DNA of 56,161 bases from Candidatus Methylomirabilis sp. (GTDB lineage: Bacteria > Muiribacteriota > Ozemobacteria > Ozemobacterales > Ozemobacteraceae), in the NCBI GenBank assembly GCA_020722725.1, contig DYKG01000022.1:1-56161 (forward strand), given 5' to 3'. Position 1 is the stretch's first letter. The number at the start of each line of letters is the position of its first letter. The translations under genes and the position numbers were made by a program. The notes beneath the pieces were generated by a model. The model worked only from the letters and a program-made list of their open reading frames with translations. It searched no databases and had not been told where the DNA came from. This document shows, in pieces, positions 44,101 to 52,545 of the stretch.

Positions 44101-44498
44101 AAAACAAAGCCGGCTTTTCATTGCTTGAAATCAGCATTGTAATTTTTGTAATGGGAATTACAATTACTGCGCTTTTGCAAATGTTCGAGCTTGGTCACCT
44201 TCGATACAATGCCATTTCTGCCGGGCAAAAGCTCAGATCTGGTCTTGCCGAGATCAGGGTCTGGCTGCGTAATCGTGTTGCCATGGCTGAAATAGAACAA
44301 ATTACCATTGAAAACCTGCAGAAAAATGTCAGTCTCGCCAATGGGTTTCGCTGTAATGATCTTAAAATCAGTAATTATGATTCAGCAACCTATTTCATTC
44401 AGCTACAGCTGTTTGAAGATCGTAACCGCAATGGAAGTGCCGACCCAAGCGAAACCAGCGAGAAGAAACTGTTCTGCTTCAGACGGAGAAATTCATGA
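44097..44498 (+). CDS. Pseudopilin, GspJ-like (133 aa)
   Basis: Prepilin motif KAGFSLLEISIVIFVMGITITALLQM, Gly-Phe cleavage and Glu5. The C-terminal domain carries the DRNRNGSADPSE segment. It lies in the GspJ position between the GspI-like and GspK-like genes, with ATGA overlaps on both sides, but it is shorter than GspJ (about 200). Confidence 0.78.
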   Translation: MKNKAGFSLLEISIVIFVMGITITALLQMFELGHLRYNAISAGQKLRSGLAEIRVWLRNRVAMAEIEQITIENLQKNVSLANGFRCNDLKISNYDSATYFIQLQLFEDRNRNGSADPSETSEKKLFCFRRRNS

Positions 44499-44911
44499 AC
44501 AGTAGAAGAAAAGGTTTCAGCCTTTACCTGACTTTCCTGGTTACCACGGTAATTTTTATTCTTGTCTCCGGCAGCTATGAAATCGGACGCATATCGCTGG
44601 ATTTATCAAAATCCAGTGCTATCGATGCCGTTCTTTTTCATGCCGCTGATGGTGGCCTTGAAAAAGGCCTGGCCCGCCTGCGTCAATCGTTTAAGGGCTT
44701 TTCAACTTCTTATCGATCATTATTATCGAGCAATCAGGCTGTTGAAGTCATGATTGTTGCCGAAAAAGAAGGCAACAAAATCAATCTGAAGGCTACCGCC
44801 ACCCTGTTTGCGGGTAAAAACAGGATTTCAACCAGATGTCTTGCCCGAAAAGGCATCGAAAACAGCCAGGGAAGAACTGGATGCGGGCAATTTTTGGAGG
44901 CCTCTTCATGA
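44495..44911 (+). CDS. GspK/PilX-like protein (138 aa)
   Basis: The N-terminus MNSRRKGFSLYLTFLVTTVIFILVSGS is pilin-like but lacks Glu5 (FSLYL), as in GspK and PilX, followed by SAIDAVLFHAADGGLEKGLARL. It lacks the large GspK insert domain, so it is more PilX-like. It overlaps both neighbours by 4 nt. Confidence 0.75.
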   Translation: MNSRRKGFSLYLTFLVTTVIFILVSGSYEIGRISLDLSKSSAIDAVLFHAADGGLEKGLARLRQSFKGFSTSYRSLLSSNQAVEVMIVAEKEGNKINLKATATLFAGKNRISTRCLARKGIENSQGRTGCGQFLEASS

Positions 44912-46602
44912 AAAAAACACCACAAGATGGACTATATGCAGCATTTGACCTCGGATCTTTTTCAATTAAAGCTGCTGTCGTCGAAGTTAACAAATCAACT
45001 CCGAGACTGGCTACGCTAGAAGAAGACAATCTTAAATCCATCGGAGATTTCCCTTCTGAGGAAGAATATCGGGTTTACCTGATCGAAACTCTGCAAAGCC
45101 TCGCCTCACGCCTGCCCCTGAAAAACTGTAGAAAAATTTCGGTTCTCTTTTCCAACCGGGAAATGCAGGTCAAGATTGTTGAGCTGCCAAACCAGGTTCA
45201 ATCAGACCAGATTGAAAAGATTCTTAACTGGGAGGCAAAAAAACTGCTTTCTCCCGCTTTTCGCGATGAGCCGTTTTCCTACTCTTACCGCTTGATCAAA
45301 GAGAACCCTTACACTGTGGCATTGGCAGTTATTCCCCAGCGCCTTCTGGAAAAATTCATCGAATTGTTTGAACTGGCAAAAATAGATGTTGACGCTGCTT
45401 ATGCTGAAGTTTTCGCCGCCCACTCTCTAAAGGAGGCAGTTGACCAGACCGGGTTGCCTGCGCTTTCAATTGTAAATTTCGGGCACTCTGGAACACACCT
45501 GCAGATTTTCAGTGCCGGCGAGCTCAGATTTTACCGTTTTATTCCTTCAGGTATGAGTGAGATGTCGCAGCCACCCAAGGATAACGAGCTTGAAATGTAT
45601 TCTCAGAAAATCAGGTTCAGCTTCGATTATTTCAGAGCGGTCAGCAAGCTGAGTCAGATCGATGCACTATTCTTCATGGGCGGCGGAGCGGCATCTCCCA
45701 ATATTCTGCCCTTTGAACGCAGCTATTTCAACCCCGCCCGTATCAATATCGTTGATATTTCATCGCACATCGATATCAGCCCGGTTCTGCCTGACATTTC
45801 CGGTAACACCCCGGCTGAAGAGAAACAAAGAAGACTGCTGCCTTTTCTGCCTGCAGTTGGAACCATTCTTTCCTTCTTTTCCGGCAGCTCAGAAAATATG
45901 AATTTTGCCCTGCGCCTCAAAAATAAAAAGCATGAAAAGCGACTTGAAGAGCTTTCTAAATCTGTGCCGGCAATAATGGCCCCGATCGGTATTGCATTAA
46001 TTGCAGCACTGCTCTGGTACATGAGAGGCAACCTCAACGAAGAACTGCTTGAGCTCAATAAAAAGCTTGAAATGGCAAGAATGAACAACGAAGCAGCAAA
46101 CACCAAAATAGCCAAATACCGGGCAGCCAATGACACGGGAGTTAAACTTTCGCCCGCCGCACGCAAAACGCTGGCACCAGTCTTGAGCAAACAGCACTCG
46201 ATGGCACATATTCTTTTTTTCCTGGCCTCTTCCTGCCCTGAAAATCTAATACTTTCAGAAGTTCTTGTAAGAAACAACCTGGAGGCCGAAAACATCAGTC
46301 TGGAAAACCTGCAGAATCAGCAGACCAGCTATAGCGAGCCTGGCGATTCATCGCAACCTGAAGAAGGTGTAAATGAATTTGTCAGCCGTCTGGATTCAGA
46401 AATCGGGGGCTCAGAACAATACACCGAAGGGCTTGGCGGAAAGATTCTCGTCGTTCGTGGTATCTGCCCGAGCAACATTGAACTGGCAAGTTTTACTACT
46501 GGAATCAGCGAGAAAAAATTATGTAAACGACTAAAATCTGTGGTCAGTAAAAAGAAATCGGCAAAGCAGATTGAATTTCTGATCAAGGGGGAATTGCCAT
46601 GA
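44908..46602 (+). CDS. PilM-PilN/GspL-like actin-fold and membrane protein (564 aa)
   Basis: ATG 44908 (GGAGG 7 nt upstream) is chosen over the open frame from 44836. Residues 1 to about 320 are actin-like (AAFDLGSFSIKAAVVEV phosphate loop 1; SIVNFGHSGTHLQIFSAGELRFYRFI). A membrane helix is near residue 355-373 (GIALIAALLWYM), followed by a coiled coil and a C-terminal PilN/GspL-type domain. This equals PilM fused to PilN, the GspL layout. It is the inner-membrane scaffold linking the ATPase to the pseudopilus, and is larger than GspL (about 400). Confidence 0.85.
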   Translation: MKKTPQDGLYAAFDLGSFSIKAAVVEVNKSTPRLATLEEDNLKSIGDFPSEEEYRVYLIETLQSLASRLPLKNCRKISVLFSNREMQVKIVELPNQVQSDQIEKILNWEAKKLLSPAFRDEPFSYSYRLIKENPYTVALAVIPQRLLEKFIELFELAKIDVDAAYAEVFAAHSLKEAVDQTGLPALSIVNFGHSGTHLQIFSAGELRFYRFIPSGMSEMSQPPKDNELEMYSQKIRFSFDYFRAVSKLSQIDALFFMGGGAASPNILPFERSYFNPARINIVDISSHIDISPVLPDISGNTPAEEKQRRLLPFLPAVGTILSFFSGSSENMNFALRLKNKKHEKRLEELSKSVPAIMAPIGIALIAALLWYMRGNLNEELLELNKKLEMARMNNEAANTKIAKYRAANDTGVKLSPAARKTLAPVLSKQHSMAHILFFLASSCPENLILSEVLVRNNLEAENISLENLQNQQTSYSEPGDSSQPEEGVNEFVSRLDSEIGGSEQYTEGLGGKILVVRGICPSNIELASFTTGISEKKLCKRLKSVVSKKKSAKQIEFLIKGELP

Positions 46603-47228
46603 ATCGACTGACAACCAGTATAATAGTTGCAATGGTGGTTTTATCGGTTATCTTCTTTCTCGGTCGATTGTTCTTTCTTTCTGGCGTTCAGCGCGAGATT
46701 TTACAAACCCGCAACCGCCTTGAACAGCTCGAAGATAATCAGGCAACACTTGAAAAAGAGCTTGAAAAATTGCGAAGCAGAGCCACAGATCAGTTAAAAG
46801 ATGCCCGCAACAGCAGCCTTCTGAAACCTGGCATGGAATTCAAGCTTCTCAACAATATCATCGAGCTTTCTGGAAACCTTAAAATTAACGATTTTGCAAT
46901 TCTTCCATCCTATTTCCACAAAAATGCCGAAGACCAGGGAGGCAGTGAAACTTCAACCTCTTTCAATGCGATCCAGGAACTGCCTCAGCTCGACGAACAG
47001 GGAATGCCCATCGGTGCCAGCACAGATGATGACACAGAATGGCCAGGCGTTGAAATTGTTCCAGTCAAATTCAGCTTTACCACTACTTTCAGGAACCTGG
47101 GACAGTTCTTCAGTAAGATAGACAGCCAGATGCCGATTAATCAGATCCGCTCTGCCGATATCATACTGCAGGATGCATATATCAGCAGAGGAACCGTTGT
47201 CATGCTGTTTCCGGTTGCAGAAAAATAA
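46599..47228 (+). CDS. PilO/GspM-like inner-membrane protein (209 aa)
   Basis: One N-terminal membrane helix (SIIVAMVVLSVIFFLGRLFFL), then a coiled coil (LQTRNRLEQLEDNQATLEKELEKL) and a small periplasmic ferredoxin-like domain. This is the layout of PilO/GspM. It overlaps the PilM-PilN gene by ATGA. No PilP/GspC-like gene with a PDZ or HR domain follows. Confidence 0.8.
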   Translation: MNRLTTSIIVAMVVLSVIFFLGRLFFLSGVQREILQTRNRLEQLEDNQATLEKELEKLRSRATDQLKDARNSSLLKPGMEFKLLNNIIELSGNLKINDFAILPSYFHKNAEDQGGSETSTSFNAIQELPQLDEQGMPIGASTDDDTEWPGVEIVPVKFSFTTTFRNLGQFFSKIDSQMPINQIRSADIILQDAYISRGTVVMLFPVAEK

Positions 47229-47272
47229 TGAAAATTTCTAGCAGAGTTATTTGCTTTAATTAGGAGAAAACT

Positions 47273-47614
47273 ATGAAAACAGGCAATGAAACCTGGAAAT
47301 GGGGTTTGGTTTTTGTTTTGCTTGCTGTATTTCTGGTAACAGCCAATCATGCCTATGTGCAGATAACCAGCCAGGAAGATTTTCCGCCGCCTGATGATTA
47401 CAAACAGGGCGACTCATGGGATATAGAACACCAGAGCGGGCCTGGCGCGGGCCAGCCAATGCAGCTCCCCGGCGAATTTCAAGATCCGGTCGCAGGGCCT
47501 GATAGTACGGTTATTCCTCCGGGAGACGACGACAAACTGCCTGAGCAACCCGATCTTGTTCATCCTGCTGAAATAGACTGGAACCAGGTTCCAAATCCAG
47601 GTGGAGATAAATAG
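47273..47614 (+). CDS. Small membrane-anchored acidic/proline-rich protein (113 aa)
   Basis: An N-terminal membrane helix (WGLVFVLLAVFLVTANHAY) precedes a mature part almost free of secondary structure, rich in Pro, Asp, Gly and Gln. The Shine-Dalgarno AGGAG is close to ATG 47273. Position after PilO, where GspC or PilP would be, suggests an accessory envelope component, but no homology is recognised. Confidence 0.65.
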   Translation: MKTGNETWKWGLVFVLLAVFLVTANHAYVQITSQEDFPPPDDYKQGDSWDIEHQSGPGAGQPMQLPGEFQDPVAGPDSTVIPPGDDDKLPEQPDLVHPAEIDWNQVPNPGGDK

Positions 47615-47617
47615 GCA

Positions 47618-48418
47618 ATGCATCTGCTTCCAAAGAGGCTTTTCGCCATTGGCCTCTTTTCCATGTGCTTTTCTGCAGCAGTTGCGGAATTGCCCGCAAC
47701 CTTGCGAGAAGCCGACCGACTATATCAGGCCGGTCACTATCGCCAGGCAATCCATACTGCCGGCAAATTCATTGAAATCTCTCCCGGCAATGTTGATGCA
47801 ATGCTGATAATTGCCATGAGCTATTTCAATGAAAATGATTATGTAAACGCCTGTGAATGGTTTCGCAAAGTTGCTCGCCAGAAACCTCGAAACCCGATTG
47901 CAAAAAAATATATTGCTCTGATACAGGAAATAGAGCATCGCTATGGGCCATTTTCAACGGAGATCAGCCAGGCATTGGCCTCTAATGACCAAATGATTTC
48001 AACTGCCGCTTTTAAAAAAGGCTGGTTCGGCCACGGATTCCCTAAAGAGTCAAACCCTACGGTCAATTATTTTGATCCCGGCAAAAAATTTCCTGCACCC
48101 ATAGCTATCGAAGTTCCAGCCCCTATTGAAAAGATACTGATGGAAACCTCTGTCGCAAATATGGCTCAGGATGCCTTCAATAAACAGATGTTCCTGAAAT
48201 CATATCTTTTTTATTCGCAACTGCTTTCTGCCAGCCCGGGAAATCGCAACTACCTGCTGCGCAAGGCTGAATCGGCATTAAAGCTTGAAAGATATGCTGA
48301 AGTAGTAAAAATTCTTGGCCCGGTAATGCTCGCCCGTGATGAAAAAAGCTTCAGTCCAGAAGAACTGAAGCTTGCTGACGAATTGTTATTAAAAGCACGA
48401 CAGCAGATTTCTGATTAA
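47618..48418 (+). CDS. Exported TPR protein (266 aa)
   Basis: A signal peptide ends around AVAELPA. TPR-type repeats follow (EADRLYQAGHYRQAIHTAGKFIEISPGNVDAMLIIAMSYFN, NDYVNACEWFRKVARQKPRNP), then a Pro-rich region and a second helical segment. It starts 3 nt after the previous gene, the last of the plus-strand run. Likely a periplasmic or outer-membrane scaffold of the secretion/pilus system. Confidence 0.78.
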   Translation: MHLLPKRLFAIGLFSMCFSAAVAELPATLREADRLYQAGHYRQAIHTAGKFIEISPGNVDAMLIIAMSYFNENDYVNACEWFRKVARQKPRNPIAKKYIALIQEIEHRYGPFSTEISQALASNDQMISTAAFKKGWFGHGFPKESNPTVNYFDPGKKFPAPIAIEVPAPIEKILMETSVANMAQDAFNKQMFLKSYLFYSQLLSASPGNRNYLLRKAESALKLERYAEVVKILGPVMLARDEKSFSPEELKLADELLLKARQQISD

Positions 48419-48439
48419 AAATCTACAGACCGAATTAGA

Positions 48440-49180
48440 TTATTCCCATTTGAAATCCCGTTTGACCTTTTTCTCTGTTGCCATTATTACCAGCTCAACC
48501 CGGCGGTTTGCTTCGCGATTTGCCTCGGTATCATTGGGAAAGCGTGGTCGCTGATCAGCAAAGCCCTGAGCCGAAAATCTTTCCGGATCAAGCTGCATCT
48601 TTTCGGTGAAAAACCTTACAACAGCGCAGGCGCGCGCTGTTGAAAGCTCCCAGTTTGAAGGAAAAAGAGTGTTTCTCGCCGGTAAATCATCTGTATGCCC
48701 ATCGACTCTAACGAAATTATTGACCGAAGAGATGATCGGCACCAGTGCAGTCAAAACTTCTTCAGAACCCTTTTTCATTTCGGCTTTACCGCTTTCAAAC
48801 AAAACCCCCGATGGAATATGGATTTTAACCATCTGATCGTTAGAAACCACAAGGATTTTTTCGGCCAATGAAACCTTTTGAAGCTTATTCTTAATCTTGC
48901 GAACGATCTGGGGCATCTCACTTTTTCGGCTGCTCGGCGTCATGAGAATGCCTTTGCCGCCATTGTTGAGCCACTGATTTGCCCCCTGAGCAGAGTTTAT
49001 GCTGAAAACCGCATAGAATTTTTCATCCTGTGACTGGCTTTCCTGGCGTCTCTTAGGCGAATCTAGCGTTGAGAAGGCAAAAAGCATGACAAAAAAGCAC
49101 AGCATATTCGTAACCAGGTCTGCATAAGATACAAACCATAATGGCGCCGAAATTTCTTCAGGTTTTTTCTTCTTAGCCAC
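48440..49180 (-). CDS. motB: Flagellar stator protein MotB
   Basis: Stator subunit anchored to peptidoglycan. GTG 49180, overlapping the motA stop by 8 nt, is chosen; the open frame extends to 49312 within motA. The N-terminal helix LWFVSYADLVTNMLCFFVMLFAF carries the ion-binding aspartate in the SYAD motif (residue 21). The C-terminal OmpA-like domain (VDGHTDDLPARNTLFPSNWELSTARACAV) binds peptidoglycan. The protein is 246 residues, typical. Whether it uses protons or sodium cannot be told. Confidence 0.94.
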   Translation of the reverse strand: MAKKKKPEEISAPLWFVSYADLVTNMLCFFVMLFAFSTLDSPKRRQESQSQDEKFYAVFSINSAQGANQWLNNGGKGILMTPSSRKSEMPQIVRKIKNKLQKVSLAEKILVVSNDQMVKIHIPSGVLFESGKAEMKKGSEEVLTALVPIISSVNNFVRVDGHTDDLPARNTLFPSNWELSTARACAVVRFFTEKMQLDPERFSAQGFADQRPRFPNDTEANREANRRVELVIMATEKKVKRDFKWE

Positions 49181-49973
49181 CCTGACCCAGCTCCTCAGAT
49201 AGATGCAGTTCGTTGAACTGAATTCTTGATTTTTCTGAAAGGAAGGCAAGCAAACGTTCTTGAATGATTCTAGGATGAATTCCGGCTGCAATTGCCATGG
49301 TGCCTTTGGCAATTATTTCGCCATAAAGCAGTTCGGCGTTACTTCGCTCTTCAACTTTTTTGCCGTAAGGAATGAAAAGAAGGTTCGCGGCAACGGCCCC
49401 GTAGAAGGTCGTGATAAGCGCAACGGCCATGTTCGGGCCAATAGAAGAAGGATCATCGAGGTTTCCCAACAGGCCTACCAGACCAATAATTGTACCAATC
49501 ATTCCAAATGCGGGAATAACCGACGAAAGAAAGTCCAGGGCAGCTTTGGCATCGGTATGGCGGTTTGCCCTTGAATCAAGTTCGGTATTGAGAATAGATT
49601 CAATGACCGTTACATCTACACCGTCAATAACCATCTGCAAAGACCTTGCCATAAAGGGTTCGTCTATTTCTGCCAGGCGAGAATCAAGGGCTAGAATTCC
49701 CTCTTTTCGTGCAACCTCAGCAGTCATAAGAATGTTACTGATCAACTTCATGTAGTTGAATTCTCTTGGAGCCAGATAGCAGAGTTTTATCATCCCCAGA
49801 GCCGCTTTTACCCGGTCCGCACTGTAAGCAACACACATTGCAGAGAGACCACCGCCAAAAACGATCAGAACTGACGGAATATTGATAAAAGTGCTCAGAT
49901 TGCCGGCCAGTTTAATACCGACCACAATCAGAATTGTTCCTAATACTGTTCCTAATACTGTTGTATTATCCAA
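49173..49973 (-). CDS. motA: Flagellar stator protein MotA
   Basis: Four-helix ion-channel subunit. The 266-residue protein shows the MotA segments FINIPSVLIVFGGGLSAM, SVIPAFGMIGTIIGLVGLLGNLDDP (conserved channel proline) and MAVALITTFYGAVAANLLFIPYGKK. Start is a TTG at 49973 with AGGGGG upstream; an ATG at 49995 is out of frame. Codons for VLGT are duplicated at the N-terminus (GTATTAGGAACA twice). It is the third gene of a unit headed by the promoter at 51463-51490. Confidence 0.94.
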   Translation of the reverse strand: MDNTTVLGTVLGTILIVVGIKLAGNLSTFINIPSVLIVFGGGLSAMCVAYSADRVKAALGMIKLCYLAPREFNYMKLISNILMTAEVARKEGILALDSRLAEIDEPFMARSLQMVIDGVDVTVIESILNTELDSRANRHTDAKAALDFLSSVIPAFGMIGTIIGLVGLLGNLDDPSSIGPNMAVALITTFYGAVAANLLFIPYGKKVEERSNAELLYGEIIAKGTMAIAAGIHPRIIQERLLAFLSEKSRIQFNELHLSEELGQGG

Positions 49974-50035
49974 GAAAATCCCCCTGGAAATCCATTAGAG
50001 CAATTTTAAGTTCAAGAATTTCTCTCAAACCTGAA

Positions 50036-50767
50036 TCAGCCCAGCAGGTCAAGTTTGAAAACAAGTTCAGAGACACCCTTTTTGGAATTGGTGAATTCTT
50101 CAACCTTGATGGTAAACTTGTAAGGTGCGACTTCGGCAACTCCAAGGGTCATTCCCTTTTTCAATGTCTTGCCATTGATGGCAACTTTGGGTGTTTTCAT
50201 GGTTCTGACCGGGGTATTGCCTTCCATCACGTTGATTTCGAAGCTTAAGCCATTTATATAGCCTTCTTCATCACCGATGACTTTCCAGTCTTCATGGTAT
50301 TTGACGCTAAACCAATAGCTTTTACCATTAAATGCAAGGGGAGTTTTCTTGAGAAACTCCTCGACCTGCGGATGAGGCGAATAGTTAAGCATTCTTACAT
50401 ACGAGAAAAGGTTTTCGGGTTTGACTTTCTGAGCTGGAGCCTGTGCAACAATCTCTTTTGAAGCCGCTGCCTTCGTATGAGAACTTCTGGCAACCGCGGG
50501 GGCGGCTGGCTTCAAAGAAGTAACCATGGCCGCAGATGGCGCATTAGGCAGTTCAGCCGGTGGTGGAACGAGCAAAACCTTGTTCTCTGCCGCTCCAGCT
50601 CTGGCAACCGGCAAAACCTTGCGATGAGTAGCGTTTGCGTTGTTTTTATGTCTTATCACTTCGAGAACCGAAGTAGTAGAGGTATCGGCAAAGGTAGAAG
50701 AAACGAAAAAGGTACCGCCAAGCGCAACTGCGCCAACTGCCAAAATTCCAGCCTTCAGATTTTTCAT
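50036..50767 (-). CDS. Exported protein of unknown function upstream of motA (243 aa)
   Basis: A signal peptide ends near STFADTS (residues 22-28). The next 100 residues are Ala/Pro/Val-rich and probably extended. The C-terminal domain (about 120-243) is beta-rich (NGKSYWFSVKYHEDWKVIGDEEGY, NGLSFEINVMEGNTPVRTM, YKFTIKVEEFTNSKKGVSELVFKLDLLG). No family is recognised. It sits between the cytochrome-like lipoprotein and motA (62-nt gap), so it may be a stator- or motor-associated periplasmic protein. Confidence 0.7.
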   Translation of the reverse strand: MKNLKAGILAVGAVALGGTFFVSSTFADTSTTSVLEVIRHKNNANATHRKVLPVARAGAAENKVLLVPPPAELPNAPSAAMVTSLKPAAPAVARSSHTKAAASKEIVAQAPAQKVKPENLFSYVRMLNYSPHPQVEEFLKKTPLAFNGKSYWFSVKYHEDWKVIGDEEGYINGLSFEINVMEGNTPVRTMKTPKVAINGKTLKKGMTLGVAEVAPYKFTIKVEEFTNSKKGVSELVFKLDLLG

Positions 50768-50799
50768 ATACTGCTCCTCAGATTATTTTGAAGAAAAAA

Positions 50800-51426
50800 T
50801 TAATTGTTTCTTGCGCCACCATTGATCCAGTTGGAGATCAGGCCCTGGTCAGAGGTAGAAAGAGAAGGACGATCTTTAGGCATTCTCGGGGTCTCAATGC
50901 CTTTAATTCTTTTTACAATTTTGCTGCCCTGCGCATCATAGGGATAAATCACCGCACCATATTTCGAACCCTTCAACAGGTTCTCATAGCTGTTAAGGCG
51001 AAGACCCGCAGCTGCCGAACTGTCGTTATGACAACCTGCAATAGCGCAGTTAACGTTAAGAATAGGCAGTATGTTTCTCGAGAAACTTCCACCCATCGAG
51101 ACCAGTACAATGTGAGTTGTCGCAGAAAGACCGCTGTCAACGCTAACAGTAAGAGAGTTCGAATTGAAATCGGTTGCATGTGCGGTAACCGTATAAACTC
51201 CGGGTTCAATATCCGGCAGGGAAAACCCGCCGTTAATATCTGTCATTACAGAGCTCGTTGTGGGTGAGGTCATGACCGTTGCTCCAGCCACACCGATTCC
51301 AGTCTGAGAATCCACCACCGTTCCTACGATAGTCCCCCTCAAAGTACTGCTGGTTCCACAACCAACGGCTGTCAGCAAAGACAGGCTCAATATCAGAGCC
51401 ATCAAAATCTGAATTTTTTTAACCAT
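50800..51426 (-). CDS. Lipoprotein with carboxypeptidase-regulatory-like and cytochrome-c-like domains
   Basis: The lipobox LTAVGC places the lipid-modified Cys at residue 23. Residues about 33-110 form a carboxypeptidase-regulatory-like beta-sandwich (GTIVGTVVDSQTGIGVAGATV, DINGGFSLPDIEPGVYTVTA). The C-terminal part looks like a planctomycete-type cytochrome c segment: CAIAGCH (Cys127, Cys132, His133; a CX4CH rather than CX2CH heme site), a helix, then RMPKDRPS with Met182 as a possible axial ligand and SNWINGG at the end. First gene of the motAB-containing unit. Heme binding is inferred. Confidence 0.7.
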   Translation of the reverse strand: MVKKIQILMALILSLSLLTAVGCGTSSTLRGTIVGTVVDSQTGIGVAGATVMTSPTTSSVMTDINGGFSLPDIEPGVYTVTAHATDFNSNSLTVSVDSGLSATTHIVLVSMGGSFSRNILPILNVNCAIAGCHNDSSAAAGLRLNSYENLLKGSKYGAVIYPYDAQGSKIVKRIKGIETPRMPKDRPSLSTSDQGLISNWINGGARNN

Positions 51427-51462
51427 ACCCGCTCCTTCCTTGGTCCGCTAATCCTGTGTTCT

Positions 51463-51490
51463 TAATCGGCATTTAAAGACAAAAAGTTTA
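51463..51490 (-). promoter_or_regulatory. Sigma-28-like promoter for the lipoprotein-motAB unit
   Basis: The minus strand has TAAA (51490-51487), 16 nt, GCCGATTA (51470-51463), matching the flgK and flgM promoters in spacing and core. It lies about 37 nt upstream of the lipoprotein ATG. Confidence 0.65.
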
Positions 51491-51541
51491 ACGGGCAGTA
51501 AAATTCTTTCGATTTTTTTTTCATCATTGCTGCTGCCATGC

Positions 51542-51547
51542 TATAAT
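51542..51547 (+). promoter_or_regulatory. -10 box immediately upstream of a pseudopilin gene (possible leaderless mRNA)
   Basis: TATAAT, an exact consensus -10, lies 6 nt before the ATG at 51554. The -35 (TTTCAT at 51519-51524) is poor. If used, transcription would start at the start codon, as for the cupin gene. Confidence 0.4.
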
Positions 51548-51553
51548 TGGCCC

Positions 51554-52096
51554 ATGAAACTCAAAGGACGAAACGGCACCAATCTGCTTGAGCTGCTTCT
51601 GGCTTTATCTATTCTTTCAGGGGCCCTTTATCCTATTGTCTATATCTTCAGGATGGCGCAACCGGTAAAAAAGAAAACCCAGACAGAGTTTCTTGCAACC
51701 TTGTTGACTCACCACATAATCGAAACCATCGTTGCCAGCAAAATTGCCAATCCTGATTATCTTCCGCCAATGACCGAAACCCAGCCCGTCGTACAGAGCA
51801 ATAACGCGGTGGCAAACGTATCTGATTATTTCAGACATATATCCGATCAGGGCGAAACCATAACTGAAAGCGACACCAGCCAGCTCTACTGGTCACTCAA
51901 GCAGTTTTCCTGCCGGGTAGACACCTATTATCTCGAAGGATTCCTTTACAAAGCCATTGTTTATATTACTTATGAAAAAGATGGCAGGCCGATGAAGGTT
52001 TTTCTTGAACGACTGCTCTCTCAGCCCTTGCTTGGCGAAAGTGACAGCGGAAGTGAAAGTGAAACCGCAGCAGAAGAAGAGAGTCAGAAACAATGA
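51554..52096 (+). CDS. Prepilin-type protein (180 aa)
   Basis: ATG 51554 is used, giving MKLKGRNGTNLLELLLALSILSGALYPIVY, pilin-like with a GTNLLE variant (Glu5 kept; the residue after Gly is Thr). The C-terminal part (HHIIETIVASKIANPDYLPP...) is GspI/PilV-like. The tail is acidic and Ser/Glu-rich. First of three overlapping genes, the third pseudopilin set in the window. Confidence 0.7.
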   Translation: MKLKGRNGTNLLELLLALSILSGALYPIVYIFRMAQPVKKKTQTEFLATLLTHHIIETIVASKIANPDYLPPMTETQPVVQSNNAVANVSDYFRHISDQGETITESDTSQLYWSLKQFSCRVDTYYLEGFLYKAIVYITYEKDGRPMKVFLERLLSQPLLGESDSGSESETAAEEESQKQ

Positions 52097-52545
52097 TATT
52101 CAAAAAAGGCGAACTCTCTTTCGAAGCAATCCTTGGCTTGGCTTTTCTGGCAGTTTTTATCGCCACCCTGATTTCCGTTTATCAGTTTTATCTGACTCAA
52201 AATCCTGAAAGAATTGATACCAGCGACGTAGTGACCAGCTACAGCCTGGTTCTGGAAAACCTTAAAAATGACGTAAAATTTGCTGATTCAATGAAAATAA
52301 TTACTGATGGCGCTGAGTTGTATGAGAACCAGAAATTGTTGTCTGCATATCGCCACATTAACGGGAACCTCTACCGCACTAATGCCGAGGGAAAGGGCTG
52401 CATACTGATGAATCGACTTGAGAAGGCAACTTTCAAAGCCCACCCTGCTCTGGGCAAACTTCTCATGGTCACACTTCTGCCTGAGGACAAAATGCAAATA
52501 CCTTTCTTTACCTCATTTGCACTGCGAGGCGGCAATCTTGATTAG
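52093..52545 (+). CDS. Pilin-like membrane protein (150 aa)
   Basis: The N-terminus FKKGELSFEAILGLAFLAVFIATLISVYQFYL is a pilin-like hydrophobic helix with Glu near position 5 after a Gly-Glu pair, not a classical cleavage site. A small globular domain follows. It overlaps its predecessor by ATGA. Weakly GspJ-like. Confidence 0.6.
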   Translation: MIFKKGELSFEAILGLAFLAVFIATLISVYQFYLTQNPERIDTSDVVTSYSLVLENLKNDVKFADSMKIITDGAELYENQKLLSAYRHINGNLYRTNAEGKGCILMNRLEKATFKAHPALGKLLMVTLLPEDKMQIPFFTSFALRGGNLD

